The position numbers and the translations under genes are program-made. A DNA stretch of 45,140 bases, taken from the NCBI GenBank assembly GCA_017643305.1, contig JAEPNQ010000022.1:1-45140 (forward strand). Direction: 5' to 3'. Each line of letters opens with the position of its first letter. Position 1 is the stretch's first letter. Below the pieces are notes generated by a model, which saw only the letters and a list, made by a program, of their open reading frames with translations, was not told the DNA's origin and did no database searches. Below, piece by piece: positions 26,246-34,888 of this stretch. The stretch comes from Marinibacterium sp. (GTDB lineage: Bacteria > Pseudomonadota > Alphaproteobacteria > Rhodobacterales > Rhodobacteraceae).

Positions 26246-26887
26246 TCAGGACCCTGCGGCCTGCGTGACCAATGTCTCAACGCTGGGCAACATATCTTCG
26301 ACAATCCGTGCCACGCCCTGGGCATTGGGGTGGATGCCGTCGGGTTGCATATACGTCCGCATCGCCTGCGCGGTTTGTTCGACATCGTCGAAGGCCGCAA
26401 AGAAATGCGGGTAGAGCAATGCGCCGAATTCTTCCGCCAACTCCGGATAAAGTGCGTCAAACTCGCGCTTGTAGTCCGAGCCGTAGTTGCCCGGCGCACG
26501 CATGCCCACCAACAGCACCTGCACCCCCGTATCGGTGGCCCGTGACAGAATGGTTTCGATATTGGTCCGCGCATTGGCCGGATCGATCCCGCGCAGCATG
26601 TCATTGCCGCCAAGAACAATGATCAGAGCGTCCACCTCCGGCGTCAGTGTCCAATCGATCCGCGCCGCGCCGCCTGCCGTCGTGTCGCCGGACACGCCGG
26701 CATTGATCAACGCCACATCATGACCCTGCGCGCGCAGCGCCGCCTGCAGTTGCTGCACAAACCCTTCCTGCTCAGGCAGGCCAAACCCATGCACCAGGCT
26801 GTCGCCCAAGGCGGCCACCGTGACCGGCCCGGCCGACCCAATCGTCGCCCAGAACAGCAAAGCAATACTCAACAAGACCTTGCGCAT
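26246..26887 (-). CDS. Arylesterase / TesA-like SGNH hydrolase
   Basis: A secreted GDSL-type esterase or lysophospholipase of about 213 aa. Signal peptide RKVLLSIALLFWATIG ending SAG near residue 20. Block I is AALGDSL with nucleophile S30, block II is INAGVSGDT, block III is VLGGNDMLRG, and block V is DGIHPNAQG. The frame extends to 27127, but that part is antisense to the ABC ATPase; ATG 26887 begins directly with the signal. Divergent from the ABC transporter genes, an arrangement known from E. coli tesA-ybbAP. Confidence 0.93.
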   Translation of the reverse strand: MRKVLLSIALLFWATIGSAGPVTVAALGDSLVHGFGLPEQEGFVQQLQAALRAQGHDVALINAGVSGDTTAGGAARIDWTLTPEVDALIIVLGGNDMLRGIDPANARTNIETILSRATDTGVQVLLVGMRAPGNYGSDYKREFDALYPELAEEFGALLYPHFFAAFDDVEQTAQAMRTYMQPDGIHPNAQGVARIVEDMLPSVETLVTQAAGS

Positions 26888-26939
26888 GCGCCGTGCAACT
26901 CCATATCCAAACTCACGCCTCCCAAAAGGTTCCGCGCGA

Positions 26940-27635
26940 ATGACCGAGACTGTTCTTTCACTCCAAGATGCAACTTTGACGCTCGAAGGCAATGCCGGGT
27001 CGGTCAAGATCCTGCACGGGATAACGTTGGAGGTCGGGCGCGGGGACACTCTGGCGCTGACCGGACCCAGCGGATCGGGCAAGTCTTCGTTGCTGATGGT
27101 TATGGGTGGTTTAGAACAGGCCAGCACCGGGCGTGTGACCGGGCTGGGTCAAGACCTGACCGCGATGAGCGAAGACGCGCTGGCTCGGTTTCGACGCGAT
27201 CACATGGGGGTGGTGTTCCAGTCCTTTCACCTGATCCCGACCATGACCGCACTGGAAAACGTCGCCACCCCTTTGGAGCTGGCAGGGCACCGTGACGCGT
27301 TCGACCGTGCCACCGCAGAATTGGAGGCGGTTGGTCTGGCTCACCGCGCCGGGCATTACCCGTCGCAGCTGTCCGGCGGCGAACAGCAGCGCGTTGCCCT
27401 GGCGCGGGCTTCGGCCCCCAGGCCACAGATTTTGCTGGCCGACGAACCCACCGGCAACCTGGATGAAGCCAACGGCGCCGCGATCATGGACCTGCTGTTT
27501 GGCCTGCGTGACCGGGACGGAGCGACCTTGGTTCTGGTAACCCATGCGTCCGAGTTGGCTGCCCGCTGTGAACGGGTCGTGCGGCTACGTGACGGACGGA
27601 TCGACAATCGCACGACGCGTGAGGCAGCGGAATGA
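26940..27635 (+). CDS. ABC transporter ATP-binding protein, YbbA/LolD type
   Basis: 231 aa. Walker A GPSGSGKSS, Q-loop VVFQSFHL, signature QLSGGEQQRVALARA, Walker B ILLADEPTGNLD and switch LVTHASEL are all present. It belongs to the MacB/LolD class that powers mechanical movement of periplasmic or envelope partners. ATG 26940 is chosen because the N-terminal ETVLSLQDATLTLEG starts the domain. It is divergent from the arylesterase and overlaps the permease start as ATGA. Confidence 0.93.
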   Translation: MTETVLSLQDATLTLEGNAGSVKILHGITLEVGRGDTLALTGPSGSGKSSLLMVMGGLEQASTGRVTGLGQDLTAMSEDALARFRRDHMGVVFQSFHLIPTMTALENVATPLELAGHRDAFDRATAELEAVGLAHRAGHYPSQLSGGEQQRVALARASAPRPQILLADEPTGNLDEANGAAIMDLLFGLRDRDGATLVLVTHASELAARCERVVRLRDGRIDNRTTREAAE

Positions 27636-30157
27636 GCCTGCCACTGGCGGCACGGTTTGCAGCCCGCGAACTGCGCGGCGGCTTGCAGGGATTTCGGATC
27701 TTTCTTGCCTGTCTGGCGCTGGGCGTTGCCGCAATTGCCGCCGTCGGCACGGTCCGCGCCAGTATCGAGGCCGGGTTGGCCCGTGAAGGCGCGGCGCTGC
27801 TGGGCGGCGATGCTGAGATGGAGTTTACCTACCGGTTTGCCACTAAAGATGAAAAAGCTTGGATGTCGGACCAAGCGGAGGCGGTATCAGAGATCGTGGA
27901 TTTCCGGTCCATGGCAGTCGTCCAGCGCGGTGGCGAGACAGAGCGCGCCCTGACGCAACTCAAGGCGGTGGATGGAAACTGGCCATTGCTGGGAACCGCG
28001 CGGCTGACACCGGACATGTCGTTGGAGCAGATGTTTGCCGGGGCCAATGGCCTGCCCGGTGCTGCGATGGAACGGGTACTGATGGACCGTTTGGGCCTCG
28101 CCCCCGGCGATCAGTTCGCCTTGGGTACGCAACCTTTCGTCCTGATGGCGGTGCTGGACGCCGAACCGGACAGCGCCGGCGGCTTCGGCTTTGGCCCGCG
28201 CACGTTGGTTCGGACGGAGAGCCTGTCAAACTCCGGCCTGCTGGCTCCCGGCACGCTGTTTTCCACGAAGTACCGGCTGGATCTGCCGGCCGATACTGAT
28301 CTGGCGGCCGCCTCAGCTGCAGCCAAGCAGCAATTCGAAGATAGTGGGATGCGCTGGACCGATGCCCGCAATGGCGCGCCGGGATTGGCGGAATTCGTCG
28401 CCCGTCTGGGTGCGTTTCTGGTGTTGGTTGGGCTATCGGGCCTTGCCGTGGGTGGTGTTGGCGTGTCGTCCGCTGTGCGGGCCTATCTGGACAACAAGAT
28501 CGGCGTCATCGCCACTTTGCGGACGCTCGGGGCCGACCGGCGCACGATCTTCTTGACTTATTTTCTGCAAATCGGTGTCTTGAGCCTCCTCGGTATTGCT
28601 CTGGGTCTAGCTCTGGGCGGCGGCATGCCTGTGCTGCTGGCCCCGCTGATCGAGGCACAATTGCCGGTGCCTGCCATCTTCACCATTTATCCCACCCCAC
28701 TGGCCGAGGCTGCCATCTACGGCGTGTTGACCGCTTTTGTCTTTACGCTTTGGCCGCTCGCCCGGGCCGCAGATGTTCGTGCTGCTGCGCTTTACCGCGA
28801 CGCGTTCGGCGCAGCGCGCATTTTGCCTGGTCCGGTTTATTTGGCGGCTGTGGCGCTAGGCCTGGCCATGTTGGTGGGCCTTGCTGCCTATTTCAGCGGG
28901 TCGGTCTGGCTGACCCTCTGGACTGCCGGTGGCATCGCCGGAGCCCTTCTGCTGCTGACTGTCGCCGCTATGTTGGTGCGGGGCATCGCCCGAACAGGCG
29001 GGACACTGGCGCGTGGGCGTCCGGCGCTGCGTTGGGCCCTGGCGGCCATTGGTTCCGCCCGGTCGGGGAGCGGACCTGTTATCCTGTCTCTGGGGCTGGG
29101 CCTGTCGGTACTGGCGGCAGTCGGACAGATCGACGGTACTCTGCGGAATGCGATTTCTGGCAACCTTCCGGCGGTTGCGCCCTCCTATTTCTTTGTCGAT
29201 ATCCAGCGCGATCAAATGCCGGGTTTCACCAGTCGGTTGGACACTGATCCCGGCGTGCGCAAAACCGATAGTGCGCCGATGCTGCGGGGGATCATCACCC
29301 GGATTAACGGCGCACCGGCGCGCGAGGTTGCAGGCGAACATTGGGTGCTTCAGGGCGACCGAGGCGTGACCTACTCCGCCGCCGTGCCGGACAACACCCG
29401 GGTCACCGCAGGTGAATGGTGGCCCGAGGATTATGCGGGCCCGCCGCTGGTCAGCTTTGCTGCGGAAGAAGCAGCGGAGATGGGATTGAACCTAGGCGAC
29501 ACGCTGACCATCAACATCCTTGGCCGTGACATCACCGCGACCATCGCCAGTTTTCGAGAGGTGGATTTCTCCACCGCTGGCATTGGATTCATCCTGTCGA
29601 TGAACCCCGCTGCGCTGGCCGGTGCGCCGCATAGCTTCATCGCCACCGTTTATGCCGAACCCAACGCAGAAGCGGCCATTCTGCGCGATCTGGCCGGTGC
29701 TTATCCCAATATCACTGCCATTCGCGTGCGTGACGCGATCGACCGGGTGGCTGGTCTGCTGGCCGGGTTGGCCTCGGCGACCTCATGGGGGGCAGCGGCG
29801 ACGCTGCTAACGGGTTTCTTGGTTTTGGTCGGTGCGGCGGCGGCCGGAGAAGGTGCGCGTGCCCGCGAAGGGGCGGTTCTGAAAACTTTGGGCGCATCGC
29901 GGCTTCGCATTCTTCTCAGCTTTGCGCTGCGCGCCGCACTTTTGGGCCTCTTCGCCGGGATCGTCGCGCTGGCGGCGGGCATCGCGGGCGGCTGGGCTGT
30001 GGCACGGTTCATTTTCGATACCAGCTATGCGGTGATCTGGTCATCGGCGCTGACCATCTTACTGGGCGGGGTCGCGGCTACCTTGCTGGCGAATCTCGCC
30101 TTTGCCCTGCGCCCGCTTGCGGTGCGTCCGTCCCGGGTGTTGCGCGCGCAGGAATAA
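27632..30157 (+). CDS. ABC transporter permease, YbbP / FtsX-MacB type
   Basis: 841 aa with an N-terminal helix (about 22-40), a large periplasmic domain, an FtsX domain (about 255-390, with FVARLGAFLVLVGLSGLAVG and VIATLRTLGADR), further helices near 400-480, a second periplasmic domain (about 485-690) and a C-terminal FtsX domain (about 700-835, with AREGAVLKTLGASRLR). This is the two-FtsX YbbP layout. The substrate is unknown; an esterase next door suggests a lipid or lipoprotein role. No obvious terminator follows. Confidence 0.92.
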   Translation: MSLPLAARFAARELRGGLQGFRIFLACLALGVAAIAAVGTVRASIEAGLAREGAALLGGDAEMEFTYRFATKDEKAWMSDQAEAVSEIVDFRSMAVVQRGGETERALTQLKAVDGNWPLLGTARLTPDMSLEQMFAGANGLPGAAMERVLMDRLGLAPGDQFALGTQPFVLMAVLDAEPDSAGGFGFGPRTLVRTESLSNSGLLAPGTLFSTKYRLDLPADTDLAAASAAAKQQFEDSGMRWTDARNGAPGLAEFVARLGAFLVLVGLSGLAVGGVGVSSAVRAYLDNKIGVIATLRTLGADRRTIFLTYFLQIGVLSLLGIALGLALGGGMPVLLAPLIEAQLPVPAIFTIYPTPLAEAAIYGVLTAFVFTLWPLARAADVRAAALYRDAFGAARILPGPVYLAAVALGLAMLVGLAAYFSGSVWLTLWTAGGIAGALLLLTVAAMLVRGIARTGGTLARGRPALRWALAAIGSARSGSGPVILSLGLGLSVLAAVGQIDGTLRNAISGNLPAVAPSYFFVDIQRDQMPGFTSRLDTDPGVRKTDSAPMLRGIITRINGAPAREVAGEHWVLQGDRGVTYSAAVPDNTRVTAGEWWPEDYAGPPLVSFAAEEAAEMGLNLGDTLTINILGRDITATIASFREVDFSTAGIGFILSMNPAALAGAPHSFIATVYAEPNAEAAILRDLAGAYPNITAIRVRDAIDRVAGLLAGLASATSWGAAATLLTGFLVLVGAAAAGEGARAREGAVLKTLGASRLRILLSFALRAALLGLFAGIVALAAGIAGGWAVARFIFDTSYAVIWSSALTILLGGVAATLLANLAFALRPLAVRPSRVLRAQE

Positions 30158-30215
30158 GCTGGGGCTTGGGGCTGCGAAAAGCTGGGCTTCTGGACGCTTG
30201 AAAATCACACAAAAA

Positions 30216-30277
30216 CCGCGCTCCAACGCGGAAAATTACGATCACGGCTATTTCACGCCGTTGGTTTTTCGGCCAAC
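30216..30277. repeat. Two short inverted repeats upstream of the BKACE gene
   Basis: ccgcg (30216-30220) with cgcgg (30227-30231), and gttgg (30260-30264) with ccaac (30273-30277), lie in the 149-base gap before the carnitine genes. They may be operator or terminator elements. Stems are only 5 bp, so they could be chance. Confidence 0.3.
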
Positions 30278-30306
30278 AATCATACCCAGACCAAAGGGAG
30301 ACGCCC

Positions 30307-31224
30307 ATGCCGCTCACCATGAACCGAGAGGTTTTCATCACCTGCGCTGTCACTGGATCCGGTGGTACCCAGGACCGCAGCCCTCATGTGCCGCGATCGC
30401 CCGAACAGATCGCCAACAGCGCCATCGACGCCGCCAAGGCGGGTGCGGCGATCGTGCATTGCCACGTGCGTGACCCTGACACTGGCAGCCCGTCCAGGCG
30501 GCTGGATTATTATCGCGAGGTGACCGACCGCATCCGCGAAGCCGAGGTTGACGTGGTCCTGAACCTGACGGCGGGCATGGGTGGCGACATGGTCTTTGGC
30601 CCCACTGAGGCGCCGCTGCCGCTCCGCGAACACGGCACTGATATGATCGGCGCAGCGGAACGGGTGGAACATGTCAAACAATGCCTGCCTGAGATCTGCA
30701 CGCTGGACTGCGGCACGATGAATTTTGCCGAGTCCGATTACGTGATGACCAACACGCCGGGCATGCTGCAGGCCATGGGCCGGATGATGACCCATCTGGG
30801 CGTGAAGCCCGAGATTGAGGCGTTTGACACCGGCCATCTGTGGTATGCCAAGCAACTGGTGGCCGACGGCGTCCTCGATGCGCCTGCACTGGTGCAGCTC
30901 TGCATGGGTGTCCCTTGGGGCGCTCCGGATGACCTGAACACGTTCATGGCCATGGTCAACAACGTGCCGGATGACTGGACCTTCTCCGCCTTCTCGCTGG
31001 GCCGCAACCAGATGGCCTATGCCGCCGCAGCTGTGCTGGCGGGGGGAAATGTGCGCGTCGGGTTAGAAGACAATCTGTGGCTCGAAAAGGGCGTGCTGGC
31101 CCGCAATGACCAACTGGTGGAACGCGCCGTGACCATCGTCGAAAACATGGGTGCCCGCGTGATTGGCCCTGCTGAAGTACGCGAAAAGCTGGGGTTAGTG
31201 AAACGCGCGCCGGAAGCGGCATGA
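30307..31224 (+). CDS. BKACE family beta-keto acid cleavage enzyme, probable 3-dehydrocarnitine cleavage enzyme
   Basis: A zinc TIM-barrel enzyme that condenses a beta-keto acid with acetyl-CoA to give acetoacetate and a new acyl-CoA. With 3-dehydrocarnitine the product is betainyl-CoA. Metal motif VHCHVRD (H51, H53) and E254 in VGLEDNLWL are present, with ITCAVTGSGG at the N-terminus. The substrate is inferred from the carnitine dehydrogenase gene downstream. AAAGGGA precedes ATG 30307; Met5 is an alternative start. It overlaps the next gene as ATGA. Confidence 0.92.
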   Translation: MPLTMNREVFITCAVTGSGGTQDRSPHVPRSPEQIANSAIDAAKAGAAIVHCHVRDPDTGSPSRRLDYYREVTDRIREAEVDVVLNLTAGMGGDMVFGPTEAPLPLREHGTDMIGAAERVEHVKQCLPEICTLDCGTMNFAESDYVMTNTPGMLQAMGRMMTHLGVKPEIEAFDTGHLWYAKQLVADGVLDAPALVQLCMGVPWGAPDDLNTFMAMVNNVPDDWTFSAFSLGRNQMAYAAAAVLAGGNVRVGLEDNLWLEKGVLARNDQLVERAVTIVENMGARVIGPAEVREKLGLVKRAPEAA

Positions 31225-31583
31225 GGGGGGTAATCGCGGCGCTGCTGCTGGCCGGACCGGTCAGCGCAGCCGAAGCGCCCGCATGGGAAGGCTACTGGGC
31301 CGAAGACCTGCGTTGGTGCGCCCGCGGCGCGGGGCAGCCCGGCGAAGAAACGCCAGACTGGTATGGGCGCGACGGACTGTTCGGGCTGGAGTGGAGTTGC
31401 GACATAACCTCTGTCACGGCGACTGGCGTCGGGCAGAGCTGGGCGCTGCAGCTTGACCGTCTGGATGCCGGTTATGCCTACAAAGACGCGCTTTTGTTTC
31501 AGGTGACGTGGCAGGACCGGTTGCATGTGATCACCGCAGATGGCGAAATTCGCAACTTTCTGCGCTGTGAGGGGGGTATGTGA
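31221..31583 (+). CDS. Small secreted protein of unknown function in the carnitine cluster
   Basis: 120 aa. A short signal peptide (GVIAALLLAG, ending VSAAEA) is followed by WEGYWAEDLRWCARG, ETPDWYGRDGLFGLEWSCDI and a C-terminal FLRCEGG. Three cysteines and many Trp/Tyr suggest a small folded periplasmic domain. I recognise the GEETPDWYG and LFGLEWSC pattern as recurring in related bacteria but know no function. The start overlaps the BKACE stop (ATGA). Confidence 0.8.
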   Translation: MRGVIAALLLAGPVSAAEAPAWEGYWAEDLRWCARGAGQPGEETPDWYGRDGLFGLEWSCDITSVTATGVGQSWALQLDRLDAGYAYKDALLFQVTWQDRLHVITADGEIRNFLRCEGGM

Positions 31584-31595
31584 TCGCTGAGACGT

Positions 31596-31637
31596 CGTTT
31601 TCTTTAAAAGAAAACGGCCCGGAAACTTTCAAAGTTT
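31596..31637. promoter_or_regulatory. Two tandem perfect palindromes upstream of carnitine dehydrogenase
   Basis: Palindrome 1, 31596-31616: arms cgttttcttt and aaagaaaacg around a central A. Palindrome 2, 31623-31637: arms aaacttt and aaagttt around a central C. They are 6 bases apart and about 90 bases before the dehydrogenase start, in an otherwise unassigned gap. Odd-length perfect dyads of this kind suit a dimeric DNA-binding protein. The first could instead act as a transcription-ending hairpin for the upstream gene. Confidence 0.55.
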
Positions 31638-31728
31638 ACGGATACTGAATTGCCAGCTTTTGATCGCCGGACGACCGGCAGATTCCCTGTATCTGATCGG
31701 GCTGAGCGCCCACCACAAAGGACACCCC

Positions 31729-33189
31729 ATGACCCAGACAGCATCTATAATTGGCGGCGGCGTGATTGGCGGAGGCTGGGCCGCGCGGTTCCTGCTCAGC
31801 GGTTGGAACGTCCAAGTTTTCGATCCCGACCCTGACGCCGAGCGCAAAATTGGCGAGGTTCTTGATAATGCCCGCCGCAGCCTGCCGGGCCTGAGCGATG
31901 TGGCTCTTCCGGAAGAAGGCAGGCTCAGCTTTCACGACACGATCGCCAATGCCGTGGACGGAGCAATGTGGATCCAGGAAAGCGTTCCAGAACGGCTTGA
32001 TCTGAAGCTCAAAGTCTATGCCGAACTGCAGGCTGCCTGCGCCGTGGATGCGATCATCGGCTCCTCCACCTCCGGCTTCAAACCGAGTGAATTGCAGGAC
32101 GGTGCCGTACGACCCGGCCAAATCGTCGTGACCCACCCGTTCAACCCGGTCTATTTGCTGCCTCTGATCGAACTGGTCACCACAGACGCCAATGACGCTG
32201 CGACCATTGCGAAGGCGCAGGGCGTGATCCGAGATATCGGCATGCACCCGCTGCACGTCAAAAAAGAAATCGACGCACATATCGCTGACCGGTTCCTTGA
32301 AGCTGTCTGGCGCGAAGCGCTGTGGCTGGTCAAAGACGGGATCGCCACGACCGAAGAAATTGATGATGCCATCCGCTATGGATTTGGTATCCGCTGGGCG
32401 CAAATGGGCCTGTTTGAAACCTATCGCGTTGCCGGTGGCGAAGCTGGAATGCGACATTTCATGGCCCAGTTCGGCCCGGCGCTGAAATGGCCCTGGACCA
32501 AACTTATGGACGTACCAGATTTCACGGACGAACTGGTCGACCTGATCGCAGATCAGTCTGATGCCCAATCTGGCATGCATTCCATCCGCGATCTAGAGCG
32601 CATCCGCGATAACAACTTGGTGGGCATGATGCGCGCGCTCAAGGCGCAGGATTGGGGCGCAGGCGCCTTGCTGAACGCCCATGACCGCGCCATTGCGACA
32701 CTGCCGGATCTGGACCAGGCCGACCTGTCCCAGCCTATCCGGACCCTGCATCGGGCGGTGCCACTGGATTGGACCGACTATAACGGCCACATGACAGAAT
32801 CGCGCTATCTGGATGCGTTCGCGCAATCCACGGACCGGTTCATGCGGATTATTGGCTGCGATGACGACTATATCGCTTCCGGCGGCAGCTATTTCACCGC
32901 TGAAACCCATATCCGCCATGTCGATGAATGCCACGCCGGAGCACGGATTACCGTGCGCACGCAGATGCTGTTGGGGCAGGGCAAGAAGCTGCACCTGTTT
33001 CATTCGATGTATGAAGGTGAAAGGCTGCTCGCAACTGGCGAACATTTCCTGCTGCATGTCAGCCTGGAAACCCGCAGGCCAAGTCCCCCATCGGATGAAA
33101 TTGAGGCAGCAATGGCCCGGATTGCAGCGGCGCAAGCGGATCTGCCTTATCCCAACGGTGCAGGCAACGCGATCCGTAAACCGGCATGA
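31729..33189 (+). CDS. Carnitine 3-dehydrogenase fused to a hotdog thioesterase (betainyl-CoA)
   Basis: 486 aa bifunctional protein. Residues 1-about 320 are a 3-hydroxyacyl-CoA dehydrogenase-like NAD enzyme with IIGGGVIGGGWAARF (7-21), HPFNPVYLLPLIE (136-148) and the substrate region FGIRWAQMGLFETY. From about 340 a hotdog thioesterase follows (LDWTDYNGHMTESRYLDAF). In carnitine catabolism the first part makes 3-dehydrocarnitine and the second hydrolyses betainyl-CoA to glycine betaine, flanking the BKACE step. ATG 31729 has AAAGGA upstream; the frame is open from 31660. It overlaps the SDR gene as ATGA. Confidence 0.94.
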   Translation: MTQTASIIGGGVIGGGWAARFLLSGWNVQVFDPDPDAERKIGEVLDNARRSLPGLSDVALPEEGRLSFHDTIANAVDGAMWIQESVPERLDLKLKVYAELQAACAVDAIIGSSTSGFKPSELQDGAVRPGQIVVTHPFNPVYLLPLIELVTTDANDAATIAKAQGVIRDIGMHPLHVKKEIDAHIADRFLEAVWREALWLVKDGIATTEEIDDAIRYGFGIRWAQMGLFETYRVAGGEAGMRHFMAQFGPALKWPWTKLMDVPDFTDELVDLIADQSDAQSGMHSIRDLERIRDNNLVGMMRALKAQDWGAGALLNAHDRAIATLPDLDQADLSQPIRTLHRAVPLDWTDYNGHMTESRYLDAFAQSTDRFMRIIGCDDDYIASGGSYFTAETHIRHVDECHAGARITVRTQMLLGQGKKLHLFHSMYEGERLLATGEHFLLHVSLETRRPSPPSDEIEAAMARIAAAQADLPYPNGAGNAIRKPA

Positions 33190-33944
33190 GCCGAGTTCTT
33201 ATCACTGCGGGCGCATCCGGCATTGGGCGGGCCATGGCAGAGGCATTCTCAGCCTCAGGCGCCGAGGTCTGGGTGACGGATATCGACGAAACTGCGCTGG
33301 CCAATTGCCCAGACAACTGGCAGCGCAGCGTGGCGAACGCGGCGGATGAGTCCGACGTCGCAGGTATTTTCCAGCAGATCGACACCGTTTGGGGTGGGCT
33401 GGACGCCCTTTGCGCCAATGCGGGCATTGCCGGGCCAACGGCAGCCATCGAAGACATAGACCTGCAAGATTGGCGCAGGTGTTTGTCCGTAAACCTCGAA
33501 GGGGCGTTTCTATCGGCGAAATATGCAACGCGCCGCCTGAAGGCACAGGGCAGTGGTTCGATTGTCCTGACCTCCTCTACCGCCGGGCAATATGGCTATC
33601 CGTTCCGCGCGCCATATGCCTCGGCCAAATGGGCTGTCATTGGGCTGATGAAAACACTGTCGATGGAACTGGGGCCGTTCGGAATCCGTGCCAACGCAAT
33701 CTGCCCCGGAGCGGTGGAAGGCCCCCGGATGGAAGGCGTGCTGGCGCGCGAAGCGGCGGCCAAGGGAATGACGCGGGACGCAGTTTACGCGGGCTATGCG
33801 GCAGGCACGTCCATGGGCCGTTTCGTGGAAGCCTCTGACATAGCGAACATGGCCGTCTTTTTGGCCTCGGACGCAGCGCGGCTGGTGTCCGGACAGGTCA
33901 TCGCAGTGGACGGGCATACTGTGAACCCAGACCCGCAAGTCTGA
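33186..33944 (+). CDS. Short-chain dehydrogenase/reductase
   Basis: 252 aa classical SDR: TAGASGIGRAMA (NAD(P) loop), CANAGIAGP, SSTAGQYGYPF, catalytic YASAK (with K four after Y) and AICPGAVEGPRM. D at TDIDE after strand 2 favours NAD. Substrate unknown. Translational coupling to the carnitine dehydrogenase suggests a linked step, such as use of D-carnitine or a related hydroxy acid; this is inference. Its stop lies one base from the end of the convergent regulator gene. Confidence 0.93.
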   Translation: MSRVLITAGASGIGRAMAEAFSASGAEVWVTDIDETALANCPDNWQRSVANAADESDVAGIFQQIDTVWGGLDALCANAGIAGPTAAIEDIDLQDWRRCLSVNLEGAFLSAKYATRRLKAQGSGSIVLTSSTAGQYGYPFRAPYASAKWAVIGLMKTLSMELGPFGIRANAICPGAVEGPRMEGVLAREAAAKGMTRDAVYAGYAAGTSMGRFVEASDIANMAVFLASDAARLVSGQVIAVDGHTVNPDPQV

Positions 33945-33945
33945 C

Positions 33946-34806
33946 TCAATTAATTGCGGCCCGCAGGGAATGTAGGTGCGCGGGTACATGTCGGGCGGTC
34001 AGCTCAGCTTCTCGTACCAAATTGTCGAAATGCCCGGTAAAGGTTTCGACCCTTTCACGGTCCCGAAACGCAACATAGTGCGAGCCCGCATAGACCACGC
34101 ATAACAGCGGCCCAAAAATCGTAAGCGGCGCGGAATAGACTTTGCGGGCATCAAACAGATACAGCCGCAGGCGTGGGTAAAGCTGGTCGGCTAGGTGCAC
34201 CAGCCGGTCAATTTGTTCCAGACGGATGTCCAGTGGCAAGCCTTCGTAATATCCGGTGCCATGGGCAAAGCTGCGCAGTTCATAAAGCGGCAGCGCAATC
34301 TCATAGTCGGACTGCGTGCCACGCATCCATTGCAGCCGGTCTTCGGACGCACCAATTGCCTGATCGGCAGTCCGACCCAAATGCGGGGCATATTCCCATT
34401 CCAGCACCGCGCGGGTCTTTAACATGTCGGGCAGGGCGGCGGGTACATGGCGGATCTTGTAGCCGGCAGCTTCCTTGTGCCAGTGAAAAATCCGTTCATC
34501 CACCAACGCCCGCGGTGCTTCGGTCATGCTCAGGCTGTTCGACAGCAGATCCGCTGCGCTTTCCGGTCGGTCCGACAGCGACAACAGCCAATCCGCTGAC
34601 ACGCCAAGCGCGCTGGCACAGGCCCCAACGACCTGCGCATTCGGCAGCCGAGCACCGGAGTTACCCAAAATTTGGGAGATCGTGGAGCGGTCAACACCGA
34701 TTTCCCGGGCCAGCGCGCTCTGGGTTTTTCCGCTTTCGCGCAGGGCACGGGCCATTCGGTCCCGAAATTGTGCCGCACGCACGCGTTTGTCCATTTGAGT
34801 CTGCAT
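33946..34806 (-). CDS. XRE family transcriptional regulator with large C-terminal domain
   Basis: 286 aa. The N-terminal helix-turn-helix (about 14-75) reads KTQSALAREIGVDRSTISQILG. The C-terminal about 190 residues (HWHKEAAGYKIRHVPAALP, LQWMRGTQSDYEIALPLYE) form a domain I do not recognise, perhaps a ligand sensor. It is convergent with the carnitine genes and divergent from the desaturase, with several dyads in the shared promoter region, so it likely controls one or both. ATG 34806; Met5 (34794) possible. Confidence 0.88.
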   Translation of the reverse strand: MQTQMDKRVRAAQFRDRMARALRESGKTQSALAREIGVDRSTISQILGNSGARLPNAQVVGACASALGVSADWLLSLSDRPESAADLLSNSLSMTEAPRALVDERIFHWHKEAAGYKIRHVPAALPDMLKTRAVLEWEYAPHLGRTADQAIGASEDRLQWMRGTQSDYEIALPLYELRSFAHGTGYYEGLPLDIRLEQIDRLVHLADQLYPRLRLYLFDARKVYSAPLTIFGPLLCVVYAGSHYVAFRDRERVETFTGHFDNLVREAELTARHVPAHLHSLRAAIN

Positions 34807-34810
34807 ATGT

Positions 34811-34871
34811 TGATAAATATCACAGGTGCAGAGATTTGTTTACCATTCTTGGAATGGTCACGAAACCGTGA
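34811..34871. promoter_or_regulatory. Cluster of three dyads between the XRE regulator and the desaturase
   Basis: tgata/tatca (34811-34822, 2-base gap), accattc/gaatggt (34842-34858, 3-base gap) and tcacg/cgtga (34858-34871, 4-base gap) are perfect inverted repeats in the 82-base divergent gap. The motif ggaatggtc recurs as aggatggtc just downstream. These are good candidate operators for the regulator. Confidence 0.55.
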
Positions 34872-34888
34872 GGATGGTCTAGGAAACC

